Virus record (IMG/VR): IMGVR_UViG_3300011115_000233
Span: 1-64,000 of that record
Length of the DNA: 64,000 nt
Direction: 5' to 3' (one strand)
DNA from: a virus
Shown: positions 8,329 to 16,842 of the stretch, in pieces
Numbering within the stretch: position 1 is the first letter of the stretch
How the letters are laid out: each line of letters begins with the position of its first letter
The notes under the pieces: model-generated
Database searches by the model: none
Told to the model about the DNA's origin: nothing
Seen by the model: the letters and a program-made list of their open reading frames with translations, nothing else
Position numbers and translations under genes: made by a program

Positions 8329-8613
8329 TTACGTGTTTAGGATCGGGATCAACTCTGGATGCCCCGCCTGAGTGAATTTATTGACCAGAGTGACGTTATT
8401 AGACCGGATAGCCTCGTGCATGTAATGAACTAGCACCTGACGGATGTTGTCTTTGAAGGCTTCGGCCTGATCGCGGATAGCCGGATGCGTCTGGCTACCC
8501 ACGTAGATGATTTTGTCGAGAGCGCGCTCAGCGATTTCTTCAGGCGTAAACCCACGGTGGTCCGTGGTCATAACCTTAACGCTGCCGATATCACCCATTG
8601 CTAAGTCTAACAT
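8329..8613 (-). CDS. Conserved small phage protein of unknown function
   Basis: A 94-residue protein starting MLDLAMGDIGSVKVMTT, with RGFTPEEIAERALDKI and an HPELIPIL C-terminus. I recognise this pattern from many aquatic phage genomes, always near the adaptor and portal-vertex genes, but no function is assigned. It may start at Met6 (MGDIGSV), which is the usual N-terminus in the family. The sequence is predicted helical and soluble. Confidence 0.7.
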   Translation of the reverse strand: MLDLAMGDIGSVKVMTTDHRGFTPEEIAERALDKIIYVGSQTHPAIRDQAEAFKDNIRQVLVHYMHEAIRSNNVTLVNKFTQAGHPELIPILNT

Positions 8614-8614
8614 A

Positions 8615-9298
8615 TTACCTCACTGGGTACCGGGCCTGTGGAGTCCGGTACATGTCCTGACGGTTCTTACCTTCACCAAGCTGTTTCAGCATAGCCAATG
8701 CTTCGCCATACCGCTGCTGGTAATTGTTAATAACGTCCTGTTCGCCCTTCATGAATGTATACGCTTCAAGCAACGATCCGTAAAGTAGGACGCTATCGAA
8801 ATTGTCCCCAAGCCATGTCGTACCAGCAGTTACAATCGACTCTGGATAATAGAAGTAGTGTAGCTCAACCCCGTAGCTCGAATCCGGTGTAGGACCAAGG
8901 ATATACGAGTTCTGGTCAAAGAACGCATAATGAGTAGGGAGGCCCGTGACGCTTGGGTTCGGGAATGACTCGCGGATGAAGTTTACATCCTTGTCGAGCA
9001 GGTAGTGGTATTTCCCATCTGTATCAATCACAGCTATCGAGAAGTTGGCAAGCCAGTCTGATGGTACCGAGAGATACTTATTCCCGGAGGTCAACGCCCC
9101 TGTAACGTTTTTGCGTAGGTCCAGAAGCTGGACCATGTTGAAGATGCGCTGCTCTGCCTGCTCAATGAACGTATTGATCTGTTCGGTAGACGTAAGCGTC
9201 ACGGTCGCTGGTAACCCGGCAGGGGCACCCCACGTAGTATCGGGGAAGTCGTTTTCGACGTACCCTTTAATGGTCTCGAACAGAGTAGCGTAGTTCAT
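8615..9298 (-). CDS. Head-tail adaptor-like protein
   Basis: A 227-residue protein. The N-terminal helix region (TLFETIKGYVEND, INTFIEQAEQRIFN) followed by a short LRKNVTGALTSGNKYLSVPSDWL beta segment (landmarks RKNVTG and VPSDW) is characteristic of phage adaptor or connector proteins. A C-terminal helical part contains LLYGSLLEAYTFMKGE. Such proteins sit between portal and tail. It is translationally coupled (TAATG at 9298) to the short gene upstream and lies two genes from the gp4-like adaptor, so the two may form successive rings of the neck. Confidence 0.75.
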   Translation of the reverse strand: MNYATLFETIKGYVENDFPDTTWGAPAGLPATVTLTSTEQINTFIEQAEQRIFNMVQLLDLRKNVTGALTSGNKYLSVPSDWLANFSIAVIDTDGKYHYLLDKDVNFIRESFPNPSVTGLPTHYAFFDQNSYILGPTPDSSYGVELHYFYYPESIVTAGTTWLGDNFDSVLLYGSLLEAYTFMKGEQDVINNYQQRYGEALAMLKQLGEGKNRQDMYRTPQARYPVR

Positions 9299-9501
9299 TA
9301 GCCCATCTTCGTGCTGCTGCTGTTCCCACGGGTGGTGTTCTTAGTACCACGGGTACGCAGCGTTTGAGTGTTGGCGATCTTGTTCGGATAGCCGTTGTTG
9401 CCTAGATTAGCCTGCGTGTAGTCCATGGGCTGCTTTGCACGCGACGGCAGCGGGTTTTCACCAGCGCCGAGAAACGGCCACGTTGCAGTATCATTAGCCA
9501 T
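9298..9501 (-). CDS. Small conserved phage protein
   Basis: A 67-residue hydrophilic protein, rich in Asn, Thr and Gly, starting MANDTATWPFLGAGENPLP and ending in a Ser/Thr/Lys tail. It overlaps both neighbours: its ATG lies inside the end of the 9494-9622 gene, and its stop overlaps the adaptor start (TAATG). I do not recognise a function; the position among neck genes suggests a minor virion or assembly protein. Confidence 0.6.
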   Translation of the reverse strand: MANDTATWPFLGAGENPLPSRAKQPMDYTQANLGNNGYPNKIANTQTLRTRGTKNTTRGNSSSTKMG

Positions 9502-9622
9502 TTTTCACCACCTTTACTTCGTTCTTAGGAACCGAGCGCACGGGGCGCTTTTGGTTTGCAACCTTAGCAAGATTGCGTCCCAGCTTGAGCATCTGCTCGT
9601 TGGTCTTACCACCCTTAGCCAT
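9494..9622 (-). CDS. Very small basic protein, 42 residues
   Basis: The frame starts ATG 9622 (MAKGGKTNEQMLKLGRNLAKV) and ends at TAA 9494-9496, overlapping the next start. A GGAG-type ribosome site (TAGGAGTAAGTT) precedes the ATG. The product is short, helical and strongly basic (about ten Lys/Arg). I know the MAKGGKTNEQML start as a recurrent small phage protein next to adaptor genes; the function is unknown. Confidence 0.65.
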   Translation of the reverse strand: MAKGGKTNEQMLKLGRNLAKVANQKRPVRSVPKNEVKVVKNG

Positions 9623-9631
9623 AACTTACTC

Positions 9632-10066
9632 CTATGTATCTACCGTTACCGTACCTACACTACCTGTAGCTAATAGCGTATTTGGGAGGTCAGGCAAAGC
9701 TAAAGCGTTATTAAGCCCGACAGGTGCCCACCCCCACTGGATAATGCGGCTACCGTCAGACGGTGTACCGAAGGCCAGCGAGTTACTTGATGGCACTTCC
9801 CCACGGATTAGCACCTTAAGCCCAGTCATACCTGCTTGCCAATAACTGACGTCAGGGCGTGGGTTACGCAGTGCCTGCGGGTCATCGACCGGGTACATAC
9901 CGATCTGAAGCTGCGGCTGGTCAGGCTCCCAACAAGTCGGGCATACGAGGATATTCGTACTCTTGGTCTTGATGGTGAGCTTCTTAAGCTGCTTGAGTTT
10001 ATACCTGAAGCCACAGCGATCACATTCCGCAATGGCCTTTTTACCTGAAGCATACGGATTGGGCAT
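9632..10066 (-). CDS. Zinc-ribbon neck/tail protein with a terminal VTGVSATG-type unit
   Basis: A 144-residue protein. Two cysteine pairs, CDRCGF (residues 15-20) and CPTCWEPD (about residues 42-49), form a probable zinc ribbon. The central part has NPRPDVSYWQAG. The last residues read LLATGSVGTVTVDT, a single copy of the repeat that fills the 3336-4997 and 10845-14405 proteins, so this small protein seems to have acquired or retained one unit. The location between the two adaptor genes suggests a structural zinc site in the neck rather than a nucleic-acid enzyme. Confidence 0.7.
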   Translation of the reverse strand: MPNPYASGKKAIAECDRCGFRYKLKQLKKLTIKTKSTNILVCPTCWEPDQPQLQIGMYPVDDPQALRNPRPDVSYWQAGMTGLKVLIRGEVPSSNSLAFGTPSDGSRIIQWGWAPVGLNNALALPDLPNTLLATGSVGTVTVDT

Positions 10067-10074
10067 CGTACCTC

Positions 10075-10788
10075 CTAGATAAACATCTGACGCGGAGCGA
10101 TCCGCAGAGGAGCCTTTTCACGGTCTTCATCAGAAGCCTGCTGCCAAGCTTCATCATACATCTGCTTAAGTAGCCCTACACGGTCCATAGCGTTCGGGAG
10201 TTTAAGCGCTAGATGGTACGCCAACCCAGCCACCATGCAGGGCAGGAAGCGGAACGGGATGTCCTGCGTGTTTATACCATCGCCTGTGTCTTGGATGCGG
10301 CGAAGCCGCCAGACAACAAGAGTATAATAGTTGTTCTGATCCGGCACAGGCCAGACGTTAATCGTAGGATACTGCACACCACTGGGATCAGTCTGACCTC
10401 CAAGCCGATTATACCACAACTGGATCGGACGCCCCTGCGCGTTCTTGTTCGGTATCGTTGCGTAGGTATCGGCGCTGATGCGGTTGATGTTGATATCAAG
10501 CTGGTTTGAAGTCGTACCTGCATTCGTGCGCACTACGTGCTCAAATAGGTCAACCGTATCAATGGGCATACCATATTGGCTAACTCCCTGAACCATTGGT
10601 ATAGAGCCTTCATCAAGCGTCCATAGGTTGATGCCACGGTTTGCCCATTCAAGTGCCATCAAGTTGAGGCTACGCCGTGCAGTACGTAGGTCGTAACCCG
10701 TGCGAAGCTCAGCGCCACAGCGCTCGAATGCCTCTTCCACGATGGCATTCAGATCAAGGTTAAAACTTGTTAGCCCACTCGTGGTCAT
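10075..10788 (-). CDS. gp4-like head-completion/tail adaptor protein
   Basis: A 237-residue protein resembling P22 gp4 tail accessory factors. It has an N-terminal helical region with EEAFERCGAELRTGYDLRTARRSLN (landmarks EEAFERCG and ARRSLNLM), then WTLDEGSIPMVQGVSQYGMP, the typical L-x-x-G-x-x-x-Y turn of this family, and a C-terminal helix with EDREKAPLRI. It should bind beneath the portal after packaging and form the first neck ring. No lysozyme active site is visible. The gene is separated by a 56-base gap from the large gene on its 5' side. Confidence 0.8.
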   Translation of the reverse strand: MTTSGLTSFNLDLNAIVEEAFERCGAELRTGYDLRTARRSLNLMALEWANRGINLWTLDEGSIPMVQGVSQYGMPIDTVDLFEHVVRTNAGTTSNQLDININRISADTYATIPNKNAQGRPIQLWYNRLGGQTDPSGVQYPTINVWPVPDQNNYYTLVVWRLRRIQDTGDGINTQDIPFRFLPCMVAGLAYHLALKLPNAMDRVGLLKQMYDEAWQQASDEDREKAPLRIAPRQMFI

Positions 10789-10844
10789 AAGGTTACGTCC
10801 TGCCTAATTGCTTGCACATACCATGCTACCATGGACACATCAAG

Positions 10845-13800
10845 TTACTGCTGAATCCAGTCAGGCACCGCTATCTGGCTGTCTAAAGTGAAGTTCGGTG
10901 TCGGTGAGGTCGGTACCAGTGTCCAGCTAGGGTTAGCGATCATATCAATCCCCGCAAAGTTTTCGTCCCCAGCAGTTGCTTCGCGGTGCCAGTTGGGTGT
11001 TGGCGCACCCCGGTATACCACTGGTGAGAAAAACTGATTGCTGCTCGGTATAGTTCCGGGAAGCAGCGACCAGTACTGGTATGTGGAGGCTGTAAAGAAC
11101 TGGTTTACATTCTGAAGCAGCGCAGGTGTAAGCGGATACGTCGATAAGGCAGTAGCCGCATAGAACGCATTTTGGTTCGTAAATAGCGCAGGTGCGATAT
11201 CAACTGAACCGGGGTCTACCGTAGTTGAATAGAACGTATTTTGGTTTACAAACAGCGCTGGGAATAGGGTAGCCGCAGTAGCAACCGTCGATGTGCCAAT
11301 AGCACCAGTCGCAGACACACCCGTGAGCGTGACCGATTTAGGTATAGAAACTCTAACAGTGCCGACAGCACCAGCCGCAGACACACCCGTGGGCCTTACC
11401 GACGCGCCGAGGGCAAAGGTAACTGTACCGACAAAGCCAGTAGCAGAGACCCCAGTAAGTGTAACTGACGTAGGTATAGAAGCGGTAGCAGTGCCAACCG
11501 AACCAGTCGCAGACACACCCGTGAGCGTGACATTTGCCAGACCTGTAGTCGCAACTGTGCCTACGGTGCCTGTTGCCGCATTACCAAAAACATCAACGGA
11601 AATACTGCCACCAGCAGAGACACCGACGTCACCAATGGTAGCTATAGCAGACACACCAGTAAGCGTGACATTAGCCACGCCGGTAGTCGTAACTGTGCCT
11701 ACATCGCCCGTTGCCGGGGGGCCTGTGGTTAGGATGTTTGCTGCTGCGGCTACTGTAGCCGTCCCTACGACACCACTGGCAAAGACCCCAGTTACATTGA
11801 CGTTTACACCCCCACCGGGTGGCGCGGTGAAAATCCAGCCTGTGTTGCTACCGCCATTAAAGCTATTTGCGCCTGCGTACCAAGAGGCACCACCAGTGGC
11901 AGTGGAATTGGAAATAGACAGATAGTCGCACGAGACCGTGCCTGATGCCTTTGAAAGCGTACCACCCAAAACAATAACTAGGTTGCCCGCCGTGCCGTTC
12001 AAATTGAAGTTATTGAACGTGGTCGTATAGCCCGTACAGGAAAACGACGTGGGCTGCACCGTGTTCGTGATGTTGTTGAACGTGTTTGATCCAGTGACCG
12101 AAAGGCCACCTGCACCGCCTAGGTTCAAGGTACAGTTGTATGTCGAACCACCACCCACAAAGGTTTTGGAGGTAGCAGCAGTCATGGAAATCGTGCCGGT
12201 GCCAGTGCCTGCTGTTGTCGTAAAGCCTGTCGGGACTGCGTTGTTGAATGCAGTTATTGAAGCCGTTGGGCAAACCAGCGTCCCGCCGTTGAATGTCAGG
12301 TTCTTGGTTCCAGTGGCAGTTGTATACGCAGTGCCAACAGTCAGCGTCTTACCATTGAGGTCAAGCGTACCATTTGCGTGCGTAAGTGTACGGGCCGACC
12401 CCATTGTTAGAGCATCTTGCAGCACCCATGACCCGCCGACACCATCGAAGGTCAATGGGAAGTCCATTGTTTTGGCGTTGGAGGTGATCGTGCGGGGTGT
12501 TCCCGACGTTGACGCAAAAATCCAGCCACTTGCGCCAGCGGTATACGTGGCGGTCGAACCCAAGTTCAGGTCGCCGTAAATCGTTTGTGACGTGTTGCTA
12601 ACCGTACCAGCAAAGCCCGTAAAGTTTAGGTTACGTTTTGACCCAGCGTTGTGTGTGAGGGCATATGTCCCAGTGGTGAAGTTGAAGCTAATGGAGTTGG
12701 CTTCGGTGGGTGAACCAGACGAAACAGTTGTGGCTGTTGCAGAGTTGTTTGACACATTAACAACTGGAGTACCAGTTACAGTTAGGTTTGTAAGGGTACC
12801 CGTATTCCACACAGTTCCAGTACCATTCACAGTGATGTTGCCGGTGCCAAAAGCAAGGGTGCGGGTATTTGTGCTGCTGCTGGTGAATATACCCGTCGTC
12901 AGCGTGTAGCTTTGAAGATCGAGCGTACCGTTGGTCAGGATGGACGTAACTGTGGAGGCAATTGTAACCGCACCTGTGAGTTGTACTGTACCCCCGATAT
13001 TTTGAACGGTTATGCCGTTTGGAAAAGTAGCGCCGTTACTAGCAATTTGCTGGGTATTTCCACGCCCGACGAAGGTTATCGAAGCACTATAAGTAAGTGT
13101 CACCCCCGACCCTAAAAAGAAACTGCCATAATGGCCCGTAGGGTTTGAAGAGAAGGCCAGTGTCATGGCGGAAGTCCGCGCAGACATATCAATCGTACCA
13201 AGGTTCCATACCGCAAAAGACCCGCCGTTTACCGTCCCCGCTGCCCCTGTGTTATTGAAGATGGCGGTATCTTGAGCCAAAGGAAAGTTGGCCGCAGCGG
13301 GTGTACCCCCGCTAGATGTTGCCCAGCCAGTCGCTGACCAGTTCTGCGTTCCCGCAAGGTTCCAATAGACCGTTTTGGGCGTAGAAAACGTAATGTTCGT
13401 ATTACCGCCACAGTTTCCACCGCTACTTGTTGCAGTGATTGCATTGGTCGCCGCCGTGATATCGCGGATGTCCACATTGCTTAGTGTGGTAGGGTTGGCG
13501 AGTGTGAGTGTGCGCGTGGTGCCAAGCGTGTCAGACCGAAGGAAGACACGGCGAATTTCAGTTGCGCCTGATGCAGACAGCGTACCATTAATGGTCTGGT
13601 TCGCGCTAAAAATGGCTGTTTGTACCGTGCTTATGCTTGGAGAAGCAAAGCTAAGGTTATTAAACAGGTTCACGCCAGTTATGGTCGCTGTTGTATTTGA
13701 GGCCCCGGAGCCGGTAAAAGCTACGTTATAAAACGTGCGACCCGACGATGAGAGTGAAGGGCTTGCTGTACTAGTAAAGTTGATCTGCGACGTGCCAGCA

Positions 13801-14405
13801 TTAAGCGTAAGCCCTGCACCTGTAAAAGTAGATGCAGAAAAACTTGATATAGTTACCGTCGATGCGTTTAAATTTAGCACACAAGTAGATGCACTGGCGC
13901 ACAACATCTGAGTACAACTGACCGCATAACTTGAAGCAGCAGACGTATCAAACGTCCCCGCATTTAGCGTAATTGTAAAAGTGCTGGTCAATGCACTGCC
14001 AAGTGTCCAACCGCCCCCAACACCGTTAAAAATGATAGCCCCGCCAATTGTTTGCCCTATTGTGAGCGTCTTACCTGTTGTCGTGGCTACGAATGTCATC
14101 GTACCATTATGCGTTCGCGTGATCCCCGTGGCAGCAACGGTCATGCTTCCGGCGACATTAAGCGCCCCAGCCCCCGCCCAAGTCACGTTACCAGATGCAG
14201 GGCCAGCCATCGTCATATCGGCGCAAGAAGCTGTACCAGTGACGGTTACAGTGTAGAGCGTTGCGTTCGATGCGCTGTTAAAGAATACGTTATCGGCTGT
14301 CGTAGGCGCAGACGCACCGCCAGCACCGCCAGAAGAAGCGGACCAGTTTGTCGTGGTTGTTGCGTCCCACGTCCCTGTTCCGCCTACCCAATAGCGGTCA
14401 GCCAC
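10845..14405 (-). CDS. Large beta-structured tail/spike protein with C-terminal VTGVSATG repeats
   Basis: A 1186-residue protein with three regions. It opens MADRYWVGGTGTWDATTTTNWS and continues for about 830 residues as Thr/Ser/Gly/Asn-rich repeats with regular NxTF, TLTxG and LNLxxST motifs, like a right-handed beta-helix or autotransporter passenger. From about residue 860 to 1040 come eight VTGVSATGxxGTV-type units related to those in the 3336-4997 protein. The last about 140 residues have four repeats of the type PALFxNQNxFY and a Trp-containing end. The first residues match a family of phage and bacterial proteins starting RYWVGGTGTWD. Probably a tail spike or appendage; no catalytic residues are identified. 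Confidence 0.75.
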   Translation of the reverse strand: MADRYWVGGTGTWDATTTTNWSASSGGAGGASAPTTADNVFFNSASNATLYTVTVTGTASCADMTMAGPASGNVTWAGAGALNVAGSMTVAATGITRTHNGTMTFVATTTGKTLTIGQTIGGAIIFNGVGGGWTLGSALTSTFTITLNAGTFDTSAASSYAVSCTQMLCASASTCVLNLNASTVTISSFSASTFTGAGLTLNAGTSQINFTSTASPSLSSSGRTFYNVAFTGSGASNTTATITGVNLFNNLSFASPSISTVQTAIFSANQTINGTLSASGATEIRRVFLRSDTLGTTRTLTLANPTTLSNVDIRDITAATNAITATSSGGNCGGNTNITFSTPKTVYWNLAGTQNWSATGWATSSGGTPAAANFPLAQDTAIFNNTGAAGTVNGGSFAVWNLGTIDMSARTSAMTLAFSSNPTGHYGSFFLGSGVTLTYSASITFVGRGNTQQIASNGATFPNGITVQNIGGTVQLTGAVTIASTVTSILTNGTLDLQSYTLTTGIFTSSSTNTRTLAFGTGNITVNGTGTVWNTGTLTNLTVTGTPVVNVSNNSATATTVSSGSPTEANSISFNFTTGTYALTHNAGSKRNLNFTGFAGTVSNTSQTIYGDLNLGSTATYTAGASGWIFASTSGTPRTITSNAKTMDFPLTFDGVGGSWVLQDALTMGSARTLTHANGTLDLNGKTLTVGTAYTTATGTKNLTFNGGTLVCPTASITAFNNAVPTGFTTTAGTGTGTISMTAATSKTFVGGGSTYNCTLNLGGAGGLSVTGSNTFNNITNTVQPTSFSCTGYTTTFNNFNLNGTAGNLVIVLGGTLSKASGTVSCDYLSISNSTATGGASWYAGANSFNGGSNTGWIFTAPPGGGVNVNVTGVFASGVVGTATVAAAANILTTGPPATGDVGTVTTTGVANVTLTGVSAIATIGDVGVSAGGSISVDVFGNAATGTVGTVATTGLANVTLTGVSATGSVGTATASIPTSVTLTGVSATGFVGTVTFALGASVRPTGVSAAGAVGTVRVSIPKSVTLTGVSATGAIGTSTVATAATLFPALFVNQNTFYSTTVDPGSVDIAPALFTNQNAFYAATALSTYPLTPALLQNVNQFFTASTYQYWSLLPGTIPSSNQFFSPVVYRGAPTPNWHREATAGDENFAGIDMIANPSWTLVPTSPTPNFTLDSQIAVPDWIQQ

Positions 14406-14408
14406 CGT

Positions 14409-14573
14409 TTATGCTCCCGGTTCTGCGGGGTTCTCGATGATAGCAATCCAGTTGTCCAGACGGCGCTGCTTCTCAGCCTCGACCTCTTCGTCCGTCATGG
14501 GCGCGTCGTCAGGAAACCAGATCGCGTCAGCGAACTTGCCATATTTGGTCTCAAATTCAAAGTCGATCTTCAC
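14409..14573 (-). CDS. Small acidic phage protein, 54 residues
   Basis: The frame starts at GTG 14573, nine bases after a GGAG, and ends at TAA 14409-14411. The product reads KIDFEFETKYGKFADAI, then an acidic segment PMTDEEVEAEKQRRLDNW and a short tail. I recognise the pattern from tailed phages in which it sits beside tail genes, but no function is known to me. The non-ATG start is supported by the ribosome site and by family-like length. Confidence 0.6.
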   Translation of the reverse strand: MKIDFEFETKYGKFADAIWFPDDAPMTDEEVEAEKQRRLDNWIAIIENPAEPGA

Positions 14574-14585
14574 TGTGTTAGCTCC

Positions 14586-14990
14586 TTAGAGCGCAAAGAT
14601 ACCTGAACCGCTCCATGTGATCGTGATATTACCACCGTTAGGAGTAACAGGCAATCCAGTCACATCAGAGTCGATGTACGCTACCAATGGTGATGTGGCG
14701 TCAGTGCCCGTGTCGATATAGATAATAAGGGCTTCGACCGAAGCGCCGCTAACCGAAGTAAACGTAACATTGCTACCGCTGAACACGCCGTTGGTGAATG
14801 TCTTGGAGCCGATGGTCTGCGGCGTACCCACCACTGCGCTAACAGCAGATGACCAGAACTGGTTCGTGGAGTTATAGGTGTACGTGCCGGTGTCAATCAA
14901 CGCGACTTTAACCGTGCCCGTGGAGAGGTCATTGTTCGCAGCGAACTGGAGCAGTTGCTGCTTCCACTTAGGGTAAAGTGCATTGGCCAT
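14586..14990 (-). CDS. Phage structural protein (paralogue of the 7845-8318 product)
   Basis: A 134-residue protein starting MANALYPKWKQQLLQFAANN. It has a short basic N-terminal helix and a beta-rich body containing TVKVALIDTGTYTYN, VEALIIYIDTGTDAT and a terminal GNITITWSGSGIFAL. This is a familiar tailed-phage family found near tail genes, function unassigned. The Y-x-x-x-x-x-F to A-L-I-I-Y layout parallels the 157-residue protein at 7845-8318, suggesting an ancient duplication. Confidence 0.7.
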   Translation of the reverse strand: MANALYPKWKQQLLQFAANNDLSTGTVKVALIDTGTYTYNSTNQFWSSAVSAVVGTPQTIGSKTFTNGVFSGSNVTFTSVSGASVEALIIYIDTGTDATSPLVAYIDSDVTGLPVTPNGGNITITWSGSGIFAL

Positions 14991-14999
14991 ATGGTATCC

Positions 15000-15398
15000 T
15001 TACCTGTAATTAGCTGTCTTCTTGGCGATGGTTTTAGGCTGCTTGACGAACTGTTTGCCCGCCTTTGTGCCTTCGCGCTTCGCCTTGGTTGTAGCAGCAT
15101 ATTCAGAAGATGTCAGTGCCTGCCGTGCCTTCTTTGGTAGGTAACGTTCACCAGTGGCCTTTGCCCCCTGCGTAGATGGCTTGCCCGACTTGGTTCCCCA
15201 GTCCTCCTTAGTCCACTTGGACAGGGATTTCTGCGCTTCAGTCTTCGGGCCGCTATAGCTACCGCCAGACTTTTTGTACCGCTGGGTAGCAAGTTGAGCT
15301 TTACGTGCAGACCATTGCCCTGCGTCACCGCCCTTGGTTCCAGCTTTTACACTAGCTACAATGCGCTTCCACTTGGGTTCGTCAGTGTGCCCAGCCAT
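15000..15398 (-). CDS. DUF5872-like basic protein
   Basis: A 132-residue, highly basic protein (Lys-rich; pI certainly high) with KWKRIVASVKAGTKGGDAG at the N-terminus, QWSARKAQLATQRYKKSGG, LSKWTKEDWGTKSGKPS and ATGERYLPKKARQAL. These blocks match the DUF5872 family as I remember it, found in phages, giant viruses and some cellular genomes. The highly basic composition fits DNA or capsid-interior binding. It is the first of a run of small basic genes (15000-17598) between head and tail genes. Confidence 0.75.
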   Translation of the reverse strand: MAGHTDEPKWKRIVASVKAGTKGGDAGQWSARKAQLATQRYKKSGGSYSGPKTEAQKSLSKWTKEDWGTKSGKPSTQGAKATGERYLPKKARQALTSSEYAATTKAKREGTKAGKQFVKQPKTIAKKTANYR

Positions 15399-15399
15399 A

Positions 15400-15654
15400 C
15401 TACTTCTTCTTAAAACCCTTCAGGACTTCTGCGAAGCGGGCGCGCTGGCCCAGTTTACCGGGAGCCTTAGCAGCCTTAGCAAGTGCCTTGGCCGGGATTT
15501 TCTTACCCTGCGGGATACCCATCTGTTCGTGCAGGGCACCGGGCTTCTTGATGGCTTTGGCGATATTCAACTTACCGCCTTCGGCCATACCAATAGCTTC
15601 GCCCTTAGGCATCTTGGACTTCTTCATGTCCCCCATACCACGTGATGGACGCAT
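15400..15654 (-). CDS. Small basic virion-type protein
   Basis: An 84-residue protein with about a quarter Lys/Arg, beginning MRPSRGMGDMKKSKMPKGE and ending EVLKGFKKK. No known domain. The start ATG overlaps the previous stop (TAATG at 15654). Together with its neighbours it forms a cluster of Lys/Gly-rich proteins whose function may be to bind packaged DNA or assist head assembly; this is inferred from composition only. Confidence 0.6.
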   Translation of the reverse strand: MRPSRGMGDMKKSKMPKGEAIGMAEGGKLNIAKAIKKPGALHEQMGIPQGKKIPAKALAKAAKAPGKLGQRARFAEVLKGFKKK

Positions 15655-16067
15655 TAGCAGGAGCCGCCTTTTTTCATGGTGACTTGCTTACCCTTGGTCT
15701 TGCCCTTGACGGCGCAGCCGTCGATGGAACCGCCCTTGGCGAACTTCGGCATCGCACGGCCCTTGGTATCAGCCGACTTCTTCATCATGGCAGCGCCGAA
15801 CTTGGTTGCTGCAAAGGGATTACCTTTACCCTTAGCTGCTGGCTTACCCTTAGCTTTTCCACCCTTAGCCATACCCATATTCCCCATTTGATCTGACGTT
15901 GGCATTTCCTTCGTGACGCCGCCCTTGGCGAAGCGCTTGGCCCCACCCTCCGAACGGTTCGCACTATCGATGACCTTGCCTTCTTTCGGCGTGACCTTGG
16001 CCTTCTTGAGGCGTTCATCCTGTGCTTTAGATGCTGCACGTTCTGCTGCTGTTGGCTGAGGGGGCAT
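15654..16067 (-). CDS. Lys/Gly-rich protein with C-terminal KGGSIDG tag
   Basis: A 137-residue protein rich in Lys, Ala and Gly, with several 'MAKGGKAKGK'-type segments. The C-terminus carries FAKGGSIDGCAVKGKTKGK followed by a short Gly/Ser/Cys tail. Closely related tags end the products of 16069-16839 and 17272-17598. Low complexity prevents fold prediction. The gene is coupled to 15400-15654 by TAATG. A virion role is inferred from the neighbourhood. Confidence 0.6.
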   Translation of the reverse strand: MPPQPTAAERAASKAQDERLKKAKVTPKEGKVIDSANRSEGGAKRFAKGGVTKEMPTSDQMGNMGMAKGGKAKGKPAAKGKGNPFAATKFGAAMMKKSADTKGRAMPKFAKGGSIDGCAVKGKTKGKQVTMKKGGSC

Positions 16068-16068
16068 C

Positions 16069-16839
16069 TTACTTACCTTTCTTCAATGGGGCGCGGGTCT
16101 TGCCGCGCTGAGCAATACCGTCGATGGAACCGCCCTTGGCACGCTTCAGAGGGAACTTTACAGTATCCTTCTTAGGTTCGTCACGCTTTAGGAGGAGTGA
16201 GCCGGGTTTTGGCTTAGGTGGCTCCGCACGCTTTACTGGTGCATTTGCAGAAGGCTTGTTTGCCTTGCTCCAGTCAACTTTTTTCGGGCCGAGATTCGCG
16301 GCTGGAATGTTAGGTTTTGGGGCCGCGAGTTTCGTAGCGGATGCAATACCAACGCGGCCTTTAGGCTTAGGAGCCTCAGTCTTAGTAGGTTTAGAAGCCG
16401 GAGTAGCCGATGTGCTCTTAGATGGCATCAACGGAAGCTTAGAAAGAAACTTGCTGGTATTTGCACTGACCGAGGGAGCCGCAGCCTTAACAGGAGCGGA
16501 AGCCTTAGAAGCCGGTGCGGGAGTGGAAGACTTAGCAGCCGTAGAAGAGCCAGTGCCGGAGCGGCCAGTAGAGACTGAGCGCTTTGCGCCTTCACCAGCA
16601 GTCTTAGTCGTGAACGTAGTGCCGGGTTTGCCCGCCCATGAGAACGTCTTCTCGCCCGCCGCACGGGCAGCTTTAAACGCTTCACCAAATGTCTGGGCTT
16701 TCTTAGGGGCAGTAGCCGCCTTTAGCTCTTCGTCGCCACCCTTCATGTCGAGCTTTGGTGCAGACTTGAGGATATTGTCGATACCCGCTTGGGTTGCTTC
16801 CATGGCCCTGCGGCCAATCTTATTCGAACTCATTACCAT
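16069..16839 (-). CDS. Low-complexity Ala/Lys/Pro-rich protein with C-terminal KGGSIDG tag
   Basis: A 256-residue protein. It has an N-terminal helical part, a conserved-looking block TFGEAFKAARAAGEKTFSW (about residues 50-68) that recurs in other phage head-region proteins I have seen, then a long Ala/Ser/Pro/Lys linker and a C-terminal RAKGGSIDGIAQRGKTRA tag. A short internal start (residue 3) is possible. The tag is shared with two neighbouring proteins. The function is unknown; it may be a flexible capsid-associated protein. Confidence 0.6.
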   Translation of the reverse strand: MVMSSNKIGRRAMEATQAGIDNILKSAPKLDMKGGDEELKAATAPKKAQTFGEAFKAARAAGEKTFSWAGKPGTTFTTKTAGEGAKRSVSTGRSGTGSSTAAKSSTPAPASKASAPVKAAAPSVSANTSKFLSKLPLMPSKSTSATPASKPTKTEAPKPKGRVGIASATKLAAPKPNIPAANLGPKKVDWSKANKPSANAPVKRAEPPKPKPGSLLLKRDEPKKDTVKFPLKRAKGGSIDGIAQRGKTRAPLKKGK

Positions 16840-16842
16840 AGC

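Noticed and set aside
3336-14405. Diversity-generating retroelement as cause of repeat variation
   Set aside because: No reverse transcriptase or template/variable repeat pair with adenine-specific changes seen.
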